The translations under genes and the position numbers were made by a program. From Sphingopyxis indica (GTDB taxonomy: Bacteria; Pseudomonadota; Alphaproteobacteria; Sphingomonadales; Sphingomonadaceae), in NCBI RefSeq assembly GCF_900188185.1, contig NZ_FZPA01000016.1:1-62826 (forward strand): a stretch of 62,826 bases of DNA, written 5' to 3'. The notes under the pieces are model-generated. The model made no database searches. It worked only from the letters and a program-made list of their open reading frames with translations, and was not told the origin of the DNA. Positions 8,230-19,457 of the stretch are shown here, piece by piece. The number at the start of each line of letters is the position of its first letter. The stretch's first letter is position 1.

Positions 8230-10554
8230 TTGGCCGATGCACCGGTGAAAGAAAAGCAAGTCAAGCTGCAGGTTGCGAATGCCAGGGCCGAGGAAAGCGG
8301 CGGCGGCATTGCGCGCATCCCGCGCGCGGCGATGGCCGAACTCGGCGTGACCGAGGGCGACGCGATCCAGATCACCGGCAAGCGCGAGACCGTGTCGCGC
8401 GTGATGGCGCCCTATGCCGAGGATGAGGGGCTGAACGTCGTTCGCCTCGACGGGTTGCTGCGCGCCAATGCCGGGGCGGGCGCGGGCGACATGGTGGCGC
8501 TGAGCCGCGTCGAAACGCGCCCCGCGACGCGCGTCGTCTTTGCCCCGGCGCAGCAGAATCTGCGCCTCCAGGGCTCGGCGATGGCATTGAAGCGCAGCTT
8601 TTTCGGCCGTCCGCTGCTCGCCGGCGACACGGTGGCGACCGCGGGACAGCAGCGGCTTCCCGCGGGCGACATGCCGCCGCAGCTGCGCCAGATGCTCAAT
8701 GCGCCGGCCTATGCGCTTGCCGAAGTGCGCCTGATCGTCGTGTCGGCGGCGCCCAAGGGTGCCGTCTTCATCGACGAAAATACCGAGGTCGAGCTGCTTT
8801 CCGAATATCAGGAACCGCACGACGCGCGGCGCACCGACGTCACCTATGACGATCTCGGCGGGCTCGGCGAGACGATCGACCAGCTGCGCGAGATGGTCGA
8901 GCTGCCGCTGCGCTACCCCGAACTGTTCCGCCGCCTCGGCGTCGATCCGCCGCGCGGCGTGCTGCTGCACGGCCCGCCGGGAACCGGCAAGACGCGGCTC
9001 GCGCGCGCGGTCGCGAACGAAAGCGACGCGCAATTCTTCCTGATCAACGGGCCGGAAATCATGGGCAGCGCCTATGGCGAGTCCGAAAAGCGCTTGCGCG
9101 AAATCTTCGAGCAGGCGGCGAAGGCGGCGCCGTCGATCCTGTTCATCGACGAGATCGATTCGATCGCGCCCAAGCGCGGACAGGTGACGGGCGAGGCCGA
9201 AAAGCGCCTCGTTGCGCAGCTTCTGACATTGATGGACGGGCTCGAGCCGCGCACCAACTTGGTGGTCATCGCCGCGACCAACCGTCCCGACGCGGTTGAC
9301 GAGGCGCTGCGGCGTCCGGGCCGCTTCGACCGCGAGATCGTGATCGGCGTTCCCGACGAAAAGGGGCGGCGCGAGATACTCGGCATCCATACGCGCGGCA
9401 TGCCGCTCGGCGCCGATGTCGATCTGGACGAGCTTGCGCGGACGACCTTCGGCTTCGTCGGGGCCGACGTCGCGGCGCTGACGCGCGAGGCGGCGATCGA
9501 GGCGGTGCGGCGGATCATGCCCAAGCTCAACCTCGAAGAGGGAACGATCCCGCCCGAAGTGCTTGAAGAGTTGAGCGTCACGCGCGACGATTTCCTGAAC
9601 GCGCTGAAGCGCGTCCAGCCTTCGGCGATGCGCGAGGTGATGGTGCAGGCGCCGACGACACGCTGGAGCGACATCGGCGGCCTCGACGCGGCGCGCGACA
9701 AGATGATCGAGGGCATCGAGCTGCCCTTGAAGCATCCCGAGGCGTTCCGGCGGCTCGGCATCCGGCCGGCCAAGGGGTTTTTGCTCTATGGCCCGCCGGG
9801 AACCGGGAAGACCCTGCTTGCGAAGGCGGCGGCGCGCGAGTCCGACGCCAATTTCATCGCGATCAAATCGTCGGACCTGCTCTCGAAATGGTATGGCGAG
9901 AGCGAGCAACAGATCGCGCGGCTGTTCGCGCGGGCACGGGCGGTGGCGCCGACGATCGTCTTCATCGACGAACTCGACAGCCTGGTCCCGGCGCGCGGCG
10001 GCTCGGCGGGCGAGCCGCAGGTGACCGAGCGCGTCGTCAACACGATTCTCGCCGAGATGGACGGGATCGAGGAGATGCAGTCGGTCGTGGTGATCGGCGC
10101 GACCAACCGGCCGAATCTGATCGACCCCGCGCTGCTGCGTCCGGGGCGGCTCGACGAGCTGATCTATGTCACCGTGCCCGACGCGGGCGGGCGCAAGCGC
10201 ATTTTGGAAATCCACACCGGTAAGATGCCGCTGGCGGAGGATGTCGATCTCGACGCGCTCGCGACGCGGACCGACCGCTTCACCGGCGCGGATCTGGAAG
10301 ATCTGGTTCGCCGCGCGGGCCTCGCGGCGCTCAAGCGCTCGATGCGGAGCGACAGTGTGACGATGGCCGATTTCGAAGCCGCGCTGAAGGATACCCGCGC
10401 CTCGGTGACCGAAGCGATGGAGCGCGACTATGAAAAGATTCAGGGCGAGATCAAGCAGAACGCGATGAGTGTCAATCCGATCGGCTTCTTCGCGCCGGGG
10501 ATGCTGAAGCCCGTCCGCGACCAGAAGCATGGCGAGGATGAGGCGAAGGACTGA
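8230..10554 (+). CDS. CDC48/VCP-family AAA+ ATPase
   Basis: 774 residues from a TTG start. N-terminal double-psi barrel (about 10-180, with [17 protein letters not shown]), then two AAA+ modules: D1 with Walker A GPPGTGKT near 248-255 and Walker [16 protein letters not shown]2 with a second GPPGTGKT near 521 and [12 protein letters not shown]. Both have arginine-finger segments ([19 protein letters not shown]). Length and order match eukaryotic p97 and archaeal Cdc48, hexameric unfoldases that extract or remodel proteins. Bacterial copies lack the known Ufd1/Npl4 partners and their clients are unclear. A LysR gene faces it; a hairpin follows it. Confidence 0.92.
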   Translation: MADAPVKEKQVKLQVANARAEESGGGIARIPRAAMAELGVTEGDAIQITGKRETVSRVMAPYAEDEGLNVVRLDGLLRANAGAGAGDMVALSRVETRPATRVVFAPAQQNLRLQGSAMALKRSFFGRPLLAGDTVATAGQQRLPAGDMPPQLRQMLNAPAYALAEVRLIVVSAAPKGAVFIDENTEVELLSEYQEPHDARRTDVTYDDLGGLGETIDQLREMVELPLRYPELFRRLGVDPPRGVLLHGPPGTGKTRLARAVANESDAQFFLINGPEIMGSAYGESEKRLREIFEQAAKAAPSILFIDEIDSIAPKRGQVTGEAEKRLVAQLLTLMDGLEPRTNLVVIAATNRPDAVDEALRRPGRFDREIVIGVPDEKGRREILGIHTRGMPLGADVDLDELARTTFGFVGADVAALTREAAIEAVRRIMPKLNLEEGTIPPEVLEELSVTRDDFLNALKRVQPSAMREVMVQAPTTRWSDIGGLDAARDKMIEGIELPLKHPEAFRRLGIRPAKGFLLYGPPGTGKTLLAKAAARESDANFIAIKSSDLLSKWYGESEQQIARLFARARAVAPTIVFIDELDSLVPARGGSAGEPQVTERVVNTILAEMDGIEEMQSVVVIGATNRPNLIDPALLRPGRLDELIYVTVPDAGGRKRILEIHTGKMPLAEDVDLDALATRTDRFTGADLEDLVRRAGLAALKRSMRSDSVTMADFEAALKDTRASVTEAMERDYEKIQGEIKQNAMSVNPIGFFAPGMLKPVRDQKHGEDEAKD

Positions 10555-10565
10555 GCGAATCCAAT

Positions 10566-10585
10566 CCCTCCCCTTCAGGGGAGGG
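10566..10585. terminator. Hairpin between cdc48 and the convergent MFS gene
   Basis: CCCTCCCC-TTCA-GGGGAGGG, a perfect 8-bp stem with a 4-base loop in the 45-base gap between convergent genes. No clear U-run follows, so it may be a weak bidirectional terminator or a member of the CCCCTCC palindrome family found elsewhere in the window. Confidence 0.5.
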
Positions 10586-10599
10586 GCTTGATTCCGCTT

Positions 10600-11898
10600 T
10601 TAGCTTGCGAGCGGACTCTGCCGCAGCGCCGACCAGCCCCACAGCACGAGCCAGACGCAAAAGCCCGCCATCAGTCCATAGGCGACCATCGCGTGCCAGT
10701 TATAGAGCAGCACTCCGATCGCCGGCGAGACGATATAGGCCGATCCGTTGATCGAGGCGGTCATCCCCGCGACCGCGCCCTGGTCGCGCCGCGGCACCGA
10801 CAGCGATGCGCCCGCGGTGAAGCCGGGGCGGAACAGGCCGAAGCCGAGCGACGCGGTGGCAAAGCCGATGACGATCGCGTGCAGGTCCTGCGACAGCCCC
10901 GTCATCACCGTGCCGATCGCGCCGAGCGCGGCGCCGACGAGCACCGTCGTGCGCGGCGTCAGCTTGAGCAGCGGAATGAGGCCCCATTGCGCGAGCAGGG
11001 TGGCAAAGGCGCCCGCCATCAGCACGATGCCGGTGATCGCGGCGCCCTCGTCGGGATTGGATCGGAGATGCAGCCGGTCGAGGATCAGAAAGCCGATCAC
11101 GCCGAGCATCATCGCCTGCGCCTGGCCGCCGAGGAGGCCGGCTAGCAGCCACGGCCGCGCGCGCTGGTCCGACCAGCGCAGCGGCGCGTGCGGCGCGTCG
11201 TCGGCTTCTTCCTCGTCGTCGCTGCGCGCCGGGTCGGTGGTGCCCGAGGTGGGGTAGGGAGCGATCGAGCCGCGCGCGGCAAAGCGCGGCGTGTCGTTGG
11301 GCAGCCGCCAGCGCAGCATCACGAGCACGAAGAGGCCGATCAGCGCAAAGACGATCAGCGGTCCCGACAGGCCGAGGATCGGCAGGATGAAAAAGGGCGC
11401 GACCGCGGGACCGATCACCGTGCCGAGGCCGAAGGAGGAGGAGACGAGCGACAGCGCCTGCGTGCGCTCGTCGGGGTCGGTGCGCGCGGCGACATAGGCC
11501 TGTACCGCGGGCGGCGCCGCCGAACCGAGCGAGCCATAGAGGCTGCGGAAAAGCGCGAAGAGGATGAAGGTCGGCCCCGCGGCGACCCATCCCGACAGGC
11601 CGGCCCATAGCGTCAATCCGCACAAGGCCATCGAGGCGAGGAAGCCGACGATGCCGAGCGCCATCAGCGCCTTGCGTCCGCGCTTGTCCGACTGGCGCGC
11701 CCAGTGCGGCGCGGTGAGCACCCAGAGCAGCGCCGACCAACTGAACGCCAGGCTGACCCAGACGTCGGGAATGTGCAGCTTGGCGCCGATCGCGGGCAGG
11801 ATCGACTGCATCGCGGTGTTGCCCGCCGCGGCGACCAGCATGATCGCAAAGAGAACGGCCATGCGGTCGGCGGGAATCGAGCGCGATATCGTCGACAA
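10600..11898 (-). CDS. MFS efflux-type transporter (TetA/MdtG-like)
   Basis: 432 residues from a TTG start at 11898 preceded by GGGGGAAG. Twelve predicted membrane segments with an acidic cytoplasmic loop (SDDEEEADDAP) in the middle, as in DHA1 drug:H+ antiporters. The loop 2-3 motif appears as HWARQSDKRGRKALM, matching the MFS signature GxxxDRxGRR. Substrate unknown. Its start and the next methyltransferase gene are divergent with about 150 bases between. Confidence 0.82.
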   Translation of the reverse strand: MSTISRSIPADRMAVLFAIMLVAAAGNTAMQSILPAIGAKLHIPDVWVSLAFSWSALLWVLTAPHWARQSDKRGRKALMALGIVGFLASMALCGLTLWAGLSGWVAAGPTFILFALFRSLYGSLGSAAPPAVQAYVAARTDPDERTQALSLVSSSFGLGTVIGPAVAPFFILPILGLSGPLIVFALIGLFVLVMLRWRLPNDTPRFAARGSIAPYPTSGTTDPARSDDEEEADDAPHAPLRWSDQRARPWLLAGLLGGQAQAMMLGVIGFLILDRLHLRSNPDEGAAITGIVLMAGAFATLLAQWGLIPLLKLTPRTTVLVGAALGAIGTVMTGLSQDLHAIVIGFATASLGFGLFRPGFTAGASLSVPRRDQGAVAGMTASINGSAYIVSPAIGVLLYNWHAMVAYGLMAGFCVWLVLWGWSALRQSPLAS

Positions 11899-12049
11899 AT
11901 TCGCTTCCCCCTTTTGCCACCGGCCATCGCGGACCTGCCTCTCCCTACAGCCGGGGGCGCCGCTGTCCAGCGTCAAGCCCATATCTTTTCTTGCGCGACA
12001 GCCTGCTTTTTGCCACGCCATCCCGAACCGCAACAACGCGAAAGCCATC

Positions 12050-12688
12050 ATGACCAATCCGCGGGCGCAGGCCCAAGAATCGAAGATCGCGACATCCCGC
12101 CGGATGCGCGAGCGGTTGAAGCGCTTTTTCGGACCGTGGGGCATGTTCGTCCGCGGCTTTATCAAGCACCCGGTCATGGTGGGGTCGATCGTCCCCTCGT
12201 CGCCGACGCTGATCCGCCACATGCTGGGGCCGGTGGACTGGAAAAGGACGAAGCTGTTCGTCGAATATGGCCCCGGCGTCGGTACTTTCTGCCGCCCGGT
12301 GCTCGAACATCTGCCGGGCGACGCGACGCTGATCGCGATCGACACCAACGCGGATTTCATCGACTATCTGAACAAGGATATTCGCGACAGCCGCTTCATC
12401 GCGGTCCACGGATCGGCCACCGACGTCGAATCGATCATCGCCGCACATGGTTTCGAACATGCCGATTATGTGCTGTCGGGCCTGCCCTTTTCGACGCTCC
12501 CCGCCGGCGTCGGCCCGGCGATCGCCGCCGCGACGCACCGCGTGCTGCGCCCCGGCGGTGCCTTTCTGGTCTATCAGTTCCGCGCTCGTGCGCGCGATTT
12601 CCTCGCCAGGCATTTCAAGCGCATCGACAATGCGTTCGAATGGGTCAACGTCCCGCCCTGTTTCCTCTTCTGGGGCTGGAAGGACTGA
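12050..12688 (+). CDS. SAM-dependent methyltransferase, phospholipid N-methyltransferase-like
   Basis: 212 residues from the ATG at 12050. The Rossmann motif I is VEYGPGVGTFCRPVLEHL, followed by LIAIDTNADFIDYL (acidic residue binding the SAM ribose) and YVLSGLPFSTLP (motif IV), with FRARARDFLARHF near the C terminus. The pattern matches the Rhodobacter-type PmtA/rRNA-dimethylase-like group that methylates phosphatidylethanolamine. A phospholipase D/cardiolipin synthase homologue is directly downstream on the opposite strand, supporting membrane-lipid work, but the substrate is inferred. Confidence 0.7.
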   Translation: MTNPRAQAQESKIATSRRMRERLKRFFGPWGMFVRGFIKHPVMVGSIVPSSPTLIRHMLGPVDWKRTKLFVEYGPGVGTFCRPVLEHLPGDATLIAIDTNADFIDYLNKDIRDSRFIAVHGSATDVESIIAAHGFEHADYVLSGLPFSTLPAGVGPAIAAATHRVLRPGGAFLVYQFRARARDFLARHFKRIDNAFEWVNVPPCFLFWGWKD

Positions 12689-13882
12689 TCAGACGGCTTC
12701 GAGATCGGGTTCGGCGAGGCCGAAATTGAGCCGCCGCGACACCGTATAATCGGCGACGCCGACCACGAACCAGGCGAGCGTCCAGCGCAGCCGGGTGAGC
12801 AGGCCCGCGCGCGCCTTGTGCGACTCCTTCGTCACGATCTCGCATTCGCCTTCCAGGCTGGCGACGAAGTCGCGCATACGCGCGGCGAATTCGGCGTCGG
12901 CGATCCGCAGCATGATCTCGACGTTCACGAACAGGCTGCGCGCATCGAAATTGGCCGAGCCGACATAGGTGACATCGTCGATGATGATCAGCTTCATATG
13001 CAGCTTGCACGGCCGATATTCCCACACATCGGCCTGTTTCCTGAGCAGATAGCCATAGAGGAGGCGCGAGGCGCCGATCGTCGCGGCATTGTCCGACTTC
13101 GCCGCCATCACGAAGCGGGCGCGGCCGCGGCGGGCGACGCGGCCCAGGCGGCGCAGCATCCCCTGACCGGGCGAGAAATAGGCCATCGCCATGTCGAGCC
13201 GGCTCGCGCGGTCGAGGTCGCGGCGCACCGCGCGCGCCCAGGGGGAAAGCCGCTGCGTCGGGCCGCCGACGAGCCAGGTGAGCGCCCCGTTCTCGACCGG
13301 CCATTCGCGGATCAGCCGGCGCAGAATCAACAGTTTGCCGTCATCGCCGGTCGTATAGGCGTGAAGTTCGGCGAACCAGCGCACCGCCTGCGCGACGCTC
13401 GGCCCTTCGACGATCAGGCCGAGGTCGAACCAGCAGTCGCGGCGCGGCGGACTGAGATATTGTTCGGAAATGTTGAAGCCGCCCGTGATCGCTATCCGCT
13501 CGTCGATCAGGATCAGCTTCTGGTGATTGCGGATCAGATAGCTCGACCGCCAGCGGCGCGAAAAGAAGAGGATTTCGCCGCCGGCGGAGCGGAGCGGCGC
13601 AAACAGCGCGTCGGGCGTGTCCGACGAGCCGAAGCTGTCGATCACGGCGCGGATGCGCACCCCACGCTGCGCGGCGGCGAGCAGGCGCGCGACGATCTCG
13701 CGCCCCGCGCTGTCGTCGTCGAAAATATACATCACGATGTCGATGCTGCGTGCCGCGCCGTCGATCAGCGCGCGAAGGCGGTCGAGCCGGGCGGCGCCGT
13801 CGAAGATCAGCTCGAGATCGTGACCGGCAACGCTCGCCTGTATCGGGTCGTGCGGGCAGGCCGAAGCCGCTGGGTTCGTCAT
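12689..13882 (-). CDS. Phospholipase D / cardiolipin synthase-like protein
   Basis: 397 residues from the ATG at 13882 (AGGG site upstream). Two HKD motifs are present: HQKLILID near residue 117 and HMKLIIID near 293, each followed by GG.N/GSANFD, the paired active site of the PLD superfamily. No N-terminal membrane helices, unlike E. coli ClsA, so it resembles ClsB/ClsC-type enzymes; a hydrophobic patch (LRWTLAWFVVGVADYTV) near the C terminus may touch the membrane. Likely reaction: phosphatidyl transfer forming cardiolipin, or phospholipid hydrolysis. Converges with the methyltransferase without a gap. Confidence 0.85.
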   Translation of the reverse strand: MTNPAASACPHDPIQASVAGHDLELIFDGAARLDRLRALIDGAARSIDIVMYIFDDDSAGREIVARLLAAAQRGVRIRAVIDSFGSSDTPDALFAPLRSAGGEILFFSRRWRSSYLIRNHQKLILIDERIAITGGFNISEQYLSPPRRDCWFDLGLIVEGPSVAQAVRWFAELHAYTTGDDGKLLILRRLIREWPVENGALTWLVGGPTQRLSPWARAVRRDLDRASRLDMAMAYFSPGQGMLRRLGRVARRGRARFVMAAKSDNAATIGASRLLYGYLLRKQADVWEYRPCKLHMKLIIIDDVTYVGSANFDARSLFVNVEIMLRIADAEFAARMRDFVASLEGECEIVTKESHKARAGLLTRLRWTLAWFVVGVADYTVSRRLNFGLAEPDLEAV

Positions 13883-14016
13883 CGCGCCCTGCATAGGCCG
13901 CGCGGCTTGCGCGGGGCAAGGGTGGCACTTACATTGACAATCCCGGCCTCCGCTGCTAGCGCGCAGCGCTTGCAAGCCGCCGCCTTGGCCGGCCTCTCCC
14001 GCAACAAGGAATTACC

Positions 14017-14361
14017 ATGGCCCGCGTTACCGTCGAAGATTGTGTCGACAAAGTTCCCAACCGCTTCGATCTGGTCCTGCTGTCCGCGCACCGCGCCCGC
14101 GAAATTTCGGGCGGATCGGAGCTGACGATCGACCGCGACCGCGACAAGAATCCCGTCGTCGCGCTGCGCGAGATCGCCGAGCAGACGGTGAAGCCGCAGG
14201 ATCTGGGCGATTCGCTCGTTGGTTCGCTGCAAAAGGTGGTCGTCGACGACGACGATACGCCCGACGAAATCAGCTCGATCAGCCGCTCGGCCGAAGCGCT
14301 CCGCCTTACCGCCGCGGCGCCGCCGCGCAGCCCGGCGAGCGCCGGTCCCGATTTCGACTGA
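14017..14361 (+). CDS. rpoZ: RNA polymerase omega subunit
   Basis: 114 residues beginning [20 protein letters not shown], the hallmark omega N terminus, with [11 protein letters not shown] and [12 protein letters not shown] following. Omega binds the beta-prime C terminus and helps assemble RNA polymerase. The acidic, Pro/Ala-rich tail after residue 80 is the variable part. A strong intrinsic terminator follows the stop. Confidence 0.95.
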   Translation: MARVTVEDCVDKVPNRFDLVLLSAHRAREISGGSELTIDRDRDKNPVVALREIAEQTVKPQDLGDSLVGSLQKVVVDDDDTPDEISSISRSAEALRLTAAAPPRSPASAGPDFD

Positions 14362-14382
14362 TCGCTGGCACAAGTCATCACC

Positions 14383-14412
14383 AAAGGGCCGCGGTAAACC
14401 GCGGCCCTTTTT
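14383..14412 (+). terminator. Intrinsic terminator after rpoZ
   Basis: GGGCCGCGGT-AAA-CCGCGGCCC forms a GC-rich hairpin (14386-14407) followed by TTTTT; the AAA before the stem gives a short U-run on the other strand too, so it can also serve the convergent DUF3800 gene, whose stop is at 14416. Confidence 0.85.
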
Positions 14413-14415
14413 GTG

Positions 14416-15021
14416 TCAGGCGACCCGGGTGAGTTCGGCGACGCGGATCGCGCGCGACGCGAGCATCGGTTCGAGGATGATGCCGATCCGCCGCGCGCGC
14501 GGCGAATGGGCGGCGATGTTGTAGAGGCTGTTCGCAACGACATCGGCGATCTGCACACCCTCGCTGCGCCGGCTGTCGGCGAGCGACGCGGTGCCCCAGC
14601 CCGCGAGCCCGGCCTGGATCGCGTCGCGCACCCGCGCGAGGATCACCGGATCGTAACGGCCGTCGTCGATCACGACGTCCGAGCACACACCTCCGGTTTC
14701 GGGAAGCCAATGGCCGACCGCGCTGTCGAGCAGCGCAGCATAGAGTTCGAGGTCGGTGATCGTCGAACCGTCGGCGGGCGGCATCAGCTTCGCGGTCTCG
14801 GCGCTTGCCACCCAGGCGCGGCCGCCGGCGCGATCGAAGAGTTCGAGCAGATAGGCGCGTTCGGTCAAGCTGATCCGGCTACCCTTGAGTTCGCCGCGAA
14901 GGCCGGTCACGGCGCGGAATCGTGCGTGGATCGAGGCGGCGGTCTCCGGCGTGAGCATCACCGCGGCAAAGGTCATCGCGCCGGCGTTGAGTCCGCCCGA
15001 TTCGTCGCAATAGATCGTCAT
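14416..15021 (-). CDS. DUF3800 domain protein
   Basis: 201 residues. DUF3800 has an RNase-H-like fold; here the expected acidic positions are visible: MTIYCDESGG at the N terminus, DVVIDDGRYD in the middle, and DSRRSEGVQIADVVANSLYN near the C terminus. Members are predicted nucleases or nuclease-like proteins often near mobile elements, but function is not established. It sits 19 bases downstream of a small exported protein gene, on the same strand. No signal peptide. Confidence 0.75.
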   Translation of the reverse strand: MTIYCDESGGLNAGAMTFAAVMLTPETAASIHARFRAVTGLRGELKGSRISLTERAYLLELFDRAGGRAWVASAETAKLMPPADGSTITDLELYAALLDSAVGHWLPETGGVCSDVVIDDGRYDPVILARVRDAIQAGLAGWGTASLADSRRSEGVQIADVVANSLYNIAAHSPRARRIGIILEPMLASRAIRVAELTRVA

Positions 15022-15040
15022 TATATGCGCTTATCGGGCA

Positions 15041-15439
15041 TCAGGACGGGCAGGGATAGCGTTTCTTCATCAGCGCATCGAAGGCGGCATAGAGCGACAA
15101 TTTGCTGCGGATGCGTGCGGGGTAGCTGTTGAGATGTGCGAGCCATTCCTCGGGAGTGAGGCTTCCCGTTTCGGGCGGGCAGCTCGTCGTCGGGCGTCCG
15201 GCGCTGCGCTGCGCGTCGATCCGCGCCTTGTAGCGTTTCGCGGTCGCGATCACTTCATTCTTCAGCTGATAGGCTTCGGGGGTCGCCGCCGCGAGCGGGC
15301 CGAGCCGCATGATATTGTTCGCGCGCGCAAGAAAGGTGGCGACGCTCATGTCGCCGGGCGCCATGCCGCAGAGCAGGAGCCCCGCCAGCAGGGCAGGGGC
15401 AATCCGTGCGCGGCCGCCCGGACCTGCCCCCCTATGCAA
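15041..15439 (-). CDS. Sphingomonad-type exported hypothetical protein
   Basis: About 132 residues if the TTG at 15439 is used; the start is uncertain because the frame is open further into ftsH. A hydrophobic segment (IAPALLAGLLLCGMA) could be a signal peptide; the mature part has SVATFLARANNIMRLG, SCPPETGSLTPEEWLAHLNSYP and ends YPCPS. Two Cys in the mature region could form a disulfide. This pattern recurs in Sphingomonadaceae but has no known role. It starts 4 bases after the ftsH stop, probably in the same transcript. Confidence 0.65.
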   Translation of the reverse strand: MHRGAGPGGRARIAPALLAGLLLCGMAPGDMSVATFLARANNIMRLGPLAAATPEAYQLKNEVIATAKRYKARIDAQRSAGRPTTSCPPETGSLTPEEWLAHLNSYPARIRSKLSLYAAFDALMKKRYPCPS

Positions 15440-15443
15440 AATG

Positions 15444-17387
<1,944 letters not shown>

Positions 17388-17466
17388 GCGAATCTTTCCA
17401 ATCGTCGCGCAAAGTCGCGACTCCTGGTCTCAAGATAGGGGGTCGGGGTTAAATGACAATGAGGCC

Positions 17467-18465
17467 TTATGGCCCAGGCGCCCTTTTTCGCCGAGGTGCG
17501 GCCGAAATGCGCCACATCGACCCGTTTCCGCCGCCTTGCGCCGCGTCGATCAGCAGCGCCCCGACCATCGCGCGCCGCCCGCTCTTCATCGCCGCGATCA
17601 CCCCGTCGAGCGTGTGGCCGCGCAGTGCGAGCCGCTGATCGTTCGCCTGAAGCCGCCGCACGACGATGCGGCGGAAGAGTTCGGCGGGATAGCCGTGGTC
17701 ACGGATCACGGCCCGGTCGCGCGCGTCGGGCCAGCTGGCGATCGCGGCCTCGACCGCCCAGTCGATCGCGGCGTCGGCTTCGGCGAGATTGACGGCCGCC
17801 CGCGCGGCGGCTTGCGGGTCGATGATCGCCTGCGATTTCAAAGCCTTGCGAAGCCGTGCCCGATCGAAGCGGGTGTCGCTGTTCGACGGATCGTCGACGA
17901 TCGGCAGGTCGGCGTCGAGCGCGAGCGCGACCAGCTCGTCGCGCCGCCAGCCGAGCAAGGGGCGGAGCACCGCGCCGTTGCGCGCACGCACTCCGGCGAG
18001 CCCGCCGACCCCGCTGCTGCGGTTCAGGCGCATGATCATCGTTTCGAGCTGGTCGTCGGCGTGGTGTGCGGTGACGATATGATCGAGCGCATGGGCCGCG
18101 CGCCACTGGTCGAGCAGCCGATAGCGTTCGGTTCGCGCCGCGGCCTGGAGCGAGCCCGAGATTGGCCGGGCGGGATGCAGGATGCTGTGCGGAATATGCT
18201 CGCGCGCGCAGAAGCCCGCGACCATGCGCGCTTCATCGGCCGATTCGGCGCGCAGGCCGTGATCGACCGTCGCCGCCCGGACCTGGCCGGGCAGCAGCGA
18301 GATCATCAACCAGAGCAGAGCCATGCTGTCGGGACCGCCCGACACCGCAACGCCGTAATGCGCCCGCTGCCAGCCGGGGCCGGCGACGGCGGCGAGGCCG
18401 GCGGCGAAGCGCTCGACCGCGTCGCGCTCAGCAGCCGGCTTTTGCTTTTGCCGCGGCGGCATCAT
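17467..18465 (-). CDS. tilS: tRNA(Ile)-lysidine synthase
   Basis: 332 residues from the first of two adjacent ATGs, with AGGA about 8 bases upstream. The N-type ATP pyrophosphatase PP-loop is SGGPDS (residues 42-47), followed by VDHGLRAESADEA and TAHHADDQLETMIMRL, both TilS signatures. It converts C34 of tRNA-Ile(CAU) to lysidine, changing its reading from AUG to AUA. The start overlaps the end of cpoB by 38 bases. The C-terminal substrate domain is short, as usual in alphaproteobacteria. Confidence 0.93.
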   Translation of the reverse strand: MMPPRQKQKPAAERDAVERFAAGLAAVAGPGWQRAHYGVAVSGGPDSMALLWLMISLLPGQVRAATVDHGLRAESADEARMVAGFCAREHIPHSILHPARPISGSLQAAARTERYRLLDQWRAAHALDHIVTAHHADDQLETMIMRLNRSSGVGGLAGVRARNGAVLRPLLGWRRDELVALALDADLPIVDDPSNSDTRFDRARLRKALKSQAIIDPQAAARAAVNLAEADAAIDWAVEAAIASWPDARDRAVIRDHGYPAELFRRIVVRRLQANDQRLALRGHTLDGVIAAMKSGRRAMVGALLIDAAQGGGNGSMWRISAAPRRKRAPGP

Positions 18466-19342
18466 TGCGGACATCCTGCGGGGCCTTGTCGCCATAGACG
18501 TCGTCGAGCTCGCGGAAGGCCTTGCACGCGTCGGCCTTGCGCCCGAGCCTGTCGAGCGCGACACCCATATACATCAGGCTGTGCGGAGCACGCGGCCCGC
18601 TCGGCCGGTCCTTGTAATTATTGTAGAAGGCGACCGCCGCCAGGCTCGGCTTGCCCTCGTCCAGATAGGCGCGGCCGAGCAGATTCTGCGCATAGCTCGC
18701 CCAATTATCCTTCGGCCATTTGGCGACGACCTGCTTGAGCTGCGCTTCGGCCTCGGGATAGAGTTTCGCGTCCCACAGCCGGTAGCCATAGGTATAGGCG
18801 TCCTCGACCGCGTTGCCGGTCGAGGGGATCTCGACCTTCTTGACGAGCGCGAGCCGGTCGGCGCCGCCCCCCGAGGCCGCGGGCTTCGCGGCCGGCTTGC
18901 TTGCCGGCGTCGCGGCGGCGACGGTGGGCTTCACCGCAGGCGCGAGACTCGCGGGCTCCGCACCAGTTGCCGCGGGCGCAAATCTCTTGTCCATTTCGGC
19001 CTTGTAGGCGGTGAACTGCTTTTCGAGTTCGCGCAGCTGATAGGCATTCTGCTCGGTCTGGCCGGTCAGCGTCCGAAGCTGCGCTTCGAGCGCATCGACG
19101 CGCGCGGTCAGGTCGATCACCGGAGCGGTGCCCTGCGCGCGCACGCCGGGTGTGTTGTCGGGGGCGATCTCGCCTTCGAAAAAGGCCGGGTTTCCGCCCG
19201 GGAACACGCTGCGCTGAACCGCGCGCATTTCCTTTTCGAGCCGCTCGACGCGCTTGTCGAGCGCGCCATCCTGCGCCTGCGCCGGCGAAGCGACCGCCAT
19301 CAACGCCGCCGCGGCGGCTCCCCGCACCAAAATCTGTCGCAT
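18428..19342 (-). CDS. cpoB: Tol-Pal system protein CpoB (YbgF)
   Basis: 304 residues. Signal peptide about 1-23 (ASPAQAQ), a coiled-coil region in two parts (about 28-48 and 75-115, LEAQLRTLTGQTEQNAYQLRELEKQF), an Ala/Pro-rich linker and C-terminal TPR repeats (AYTYGYRLWDAKLYPEAEAQL onward). CpoB works in the periplasm linking Tol-Pal outer-membrane constriction to peptidoglycan synthesis at division. Normally downstream of pal; here pal is not in the window, but the coupling to tilS is the common alphaproteobacterial order (pal-ybgF-tilS-ftsH). A TTAACCAT sequence lies 26 bases before the start. Confidence 0.9.
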   Translation of the reverse strand: MRQILVRGAAAAALMAVASPAQAQDGALDKRVERLEKEMRAVQRSVFPGGNPAFFEGEIAPDNTPGVRAQGTAPVIDLTARVDALEAQLRTLTGQTEQNAYQLRELEKQFTAYKAEMDKRFAPAATGAEPASLAPAVKPTVAAATPASKPAAKPAASGGGADRLALVKKVEIPSTGNAVEDAYTYGYRLWDAKLYPEAEAQLKQVVAKWPKDNWASYAQNLLGRAYLDEGKPSLAAVAFYNNYKDRPSGPRAPHSLMYMGVALDRLGRKADACKAFRELDDVYGDKAPQDVRNDAAAAKAKAGC

Positions 19343-19457
19343 CTTTATCCTTTGTCAGTCCCACCCATTAACCATATCCGGTTCATAACGCGGGCGAGGG
19401 CGCGAGCCAAACCCCTTTCGGCGCCTTGCCTCGACAAAAAGGTCGATTGTGGAAGGA

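Noticed and set aside
8209..10530. 773-codon minus-strand open frame opposite cdc48
   Set aside because: Shadow of cdc48 with biased composition (many Arg, Asp, His) and no recognisable domain.
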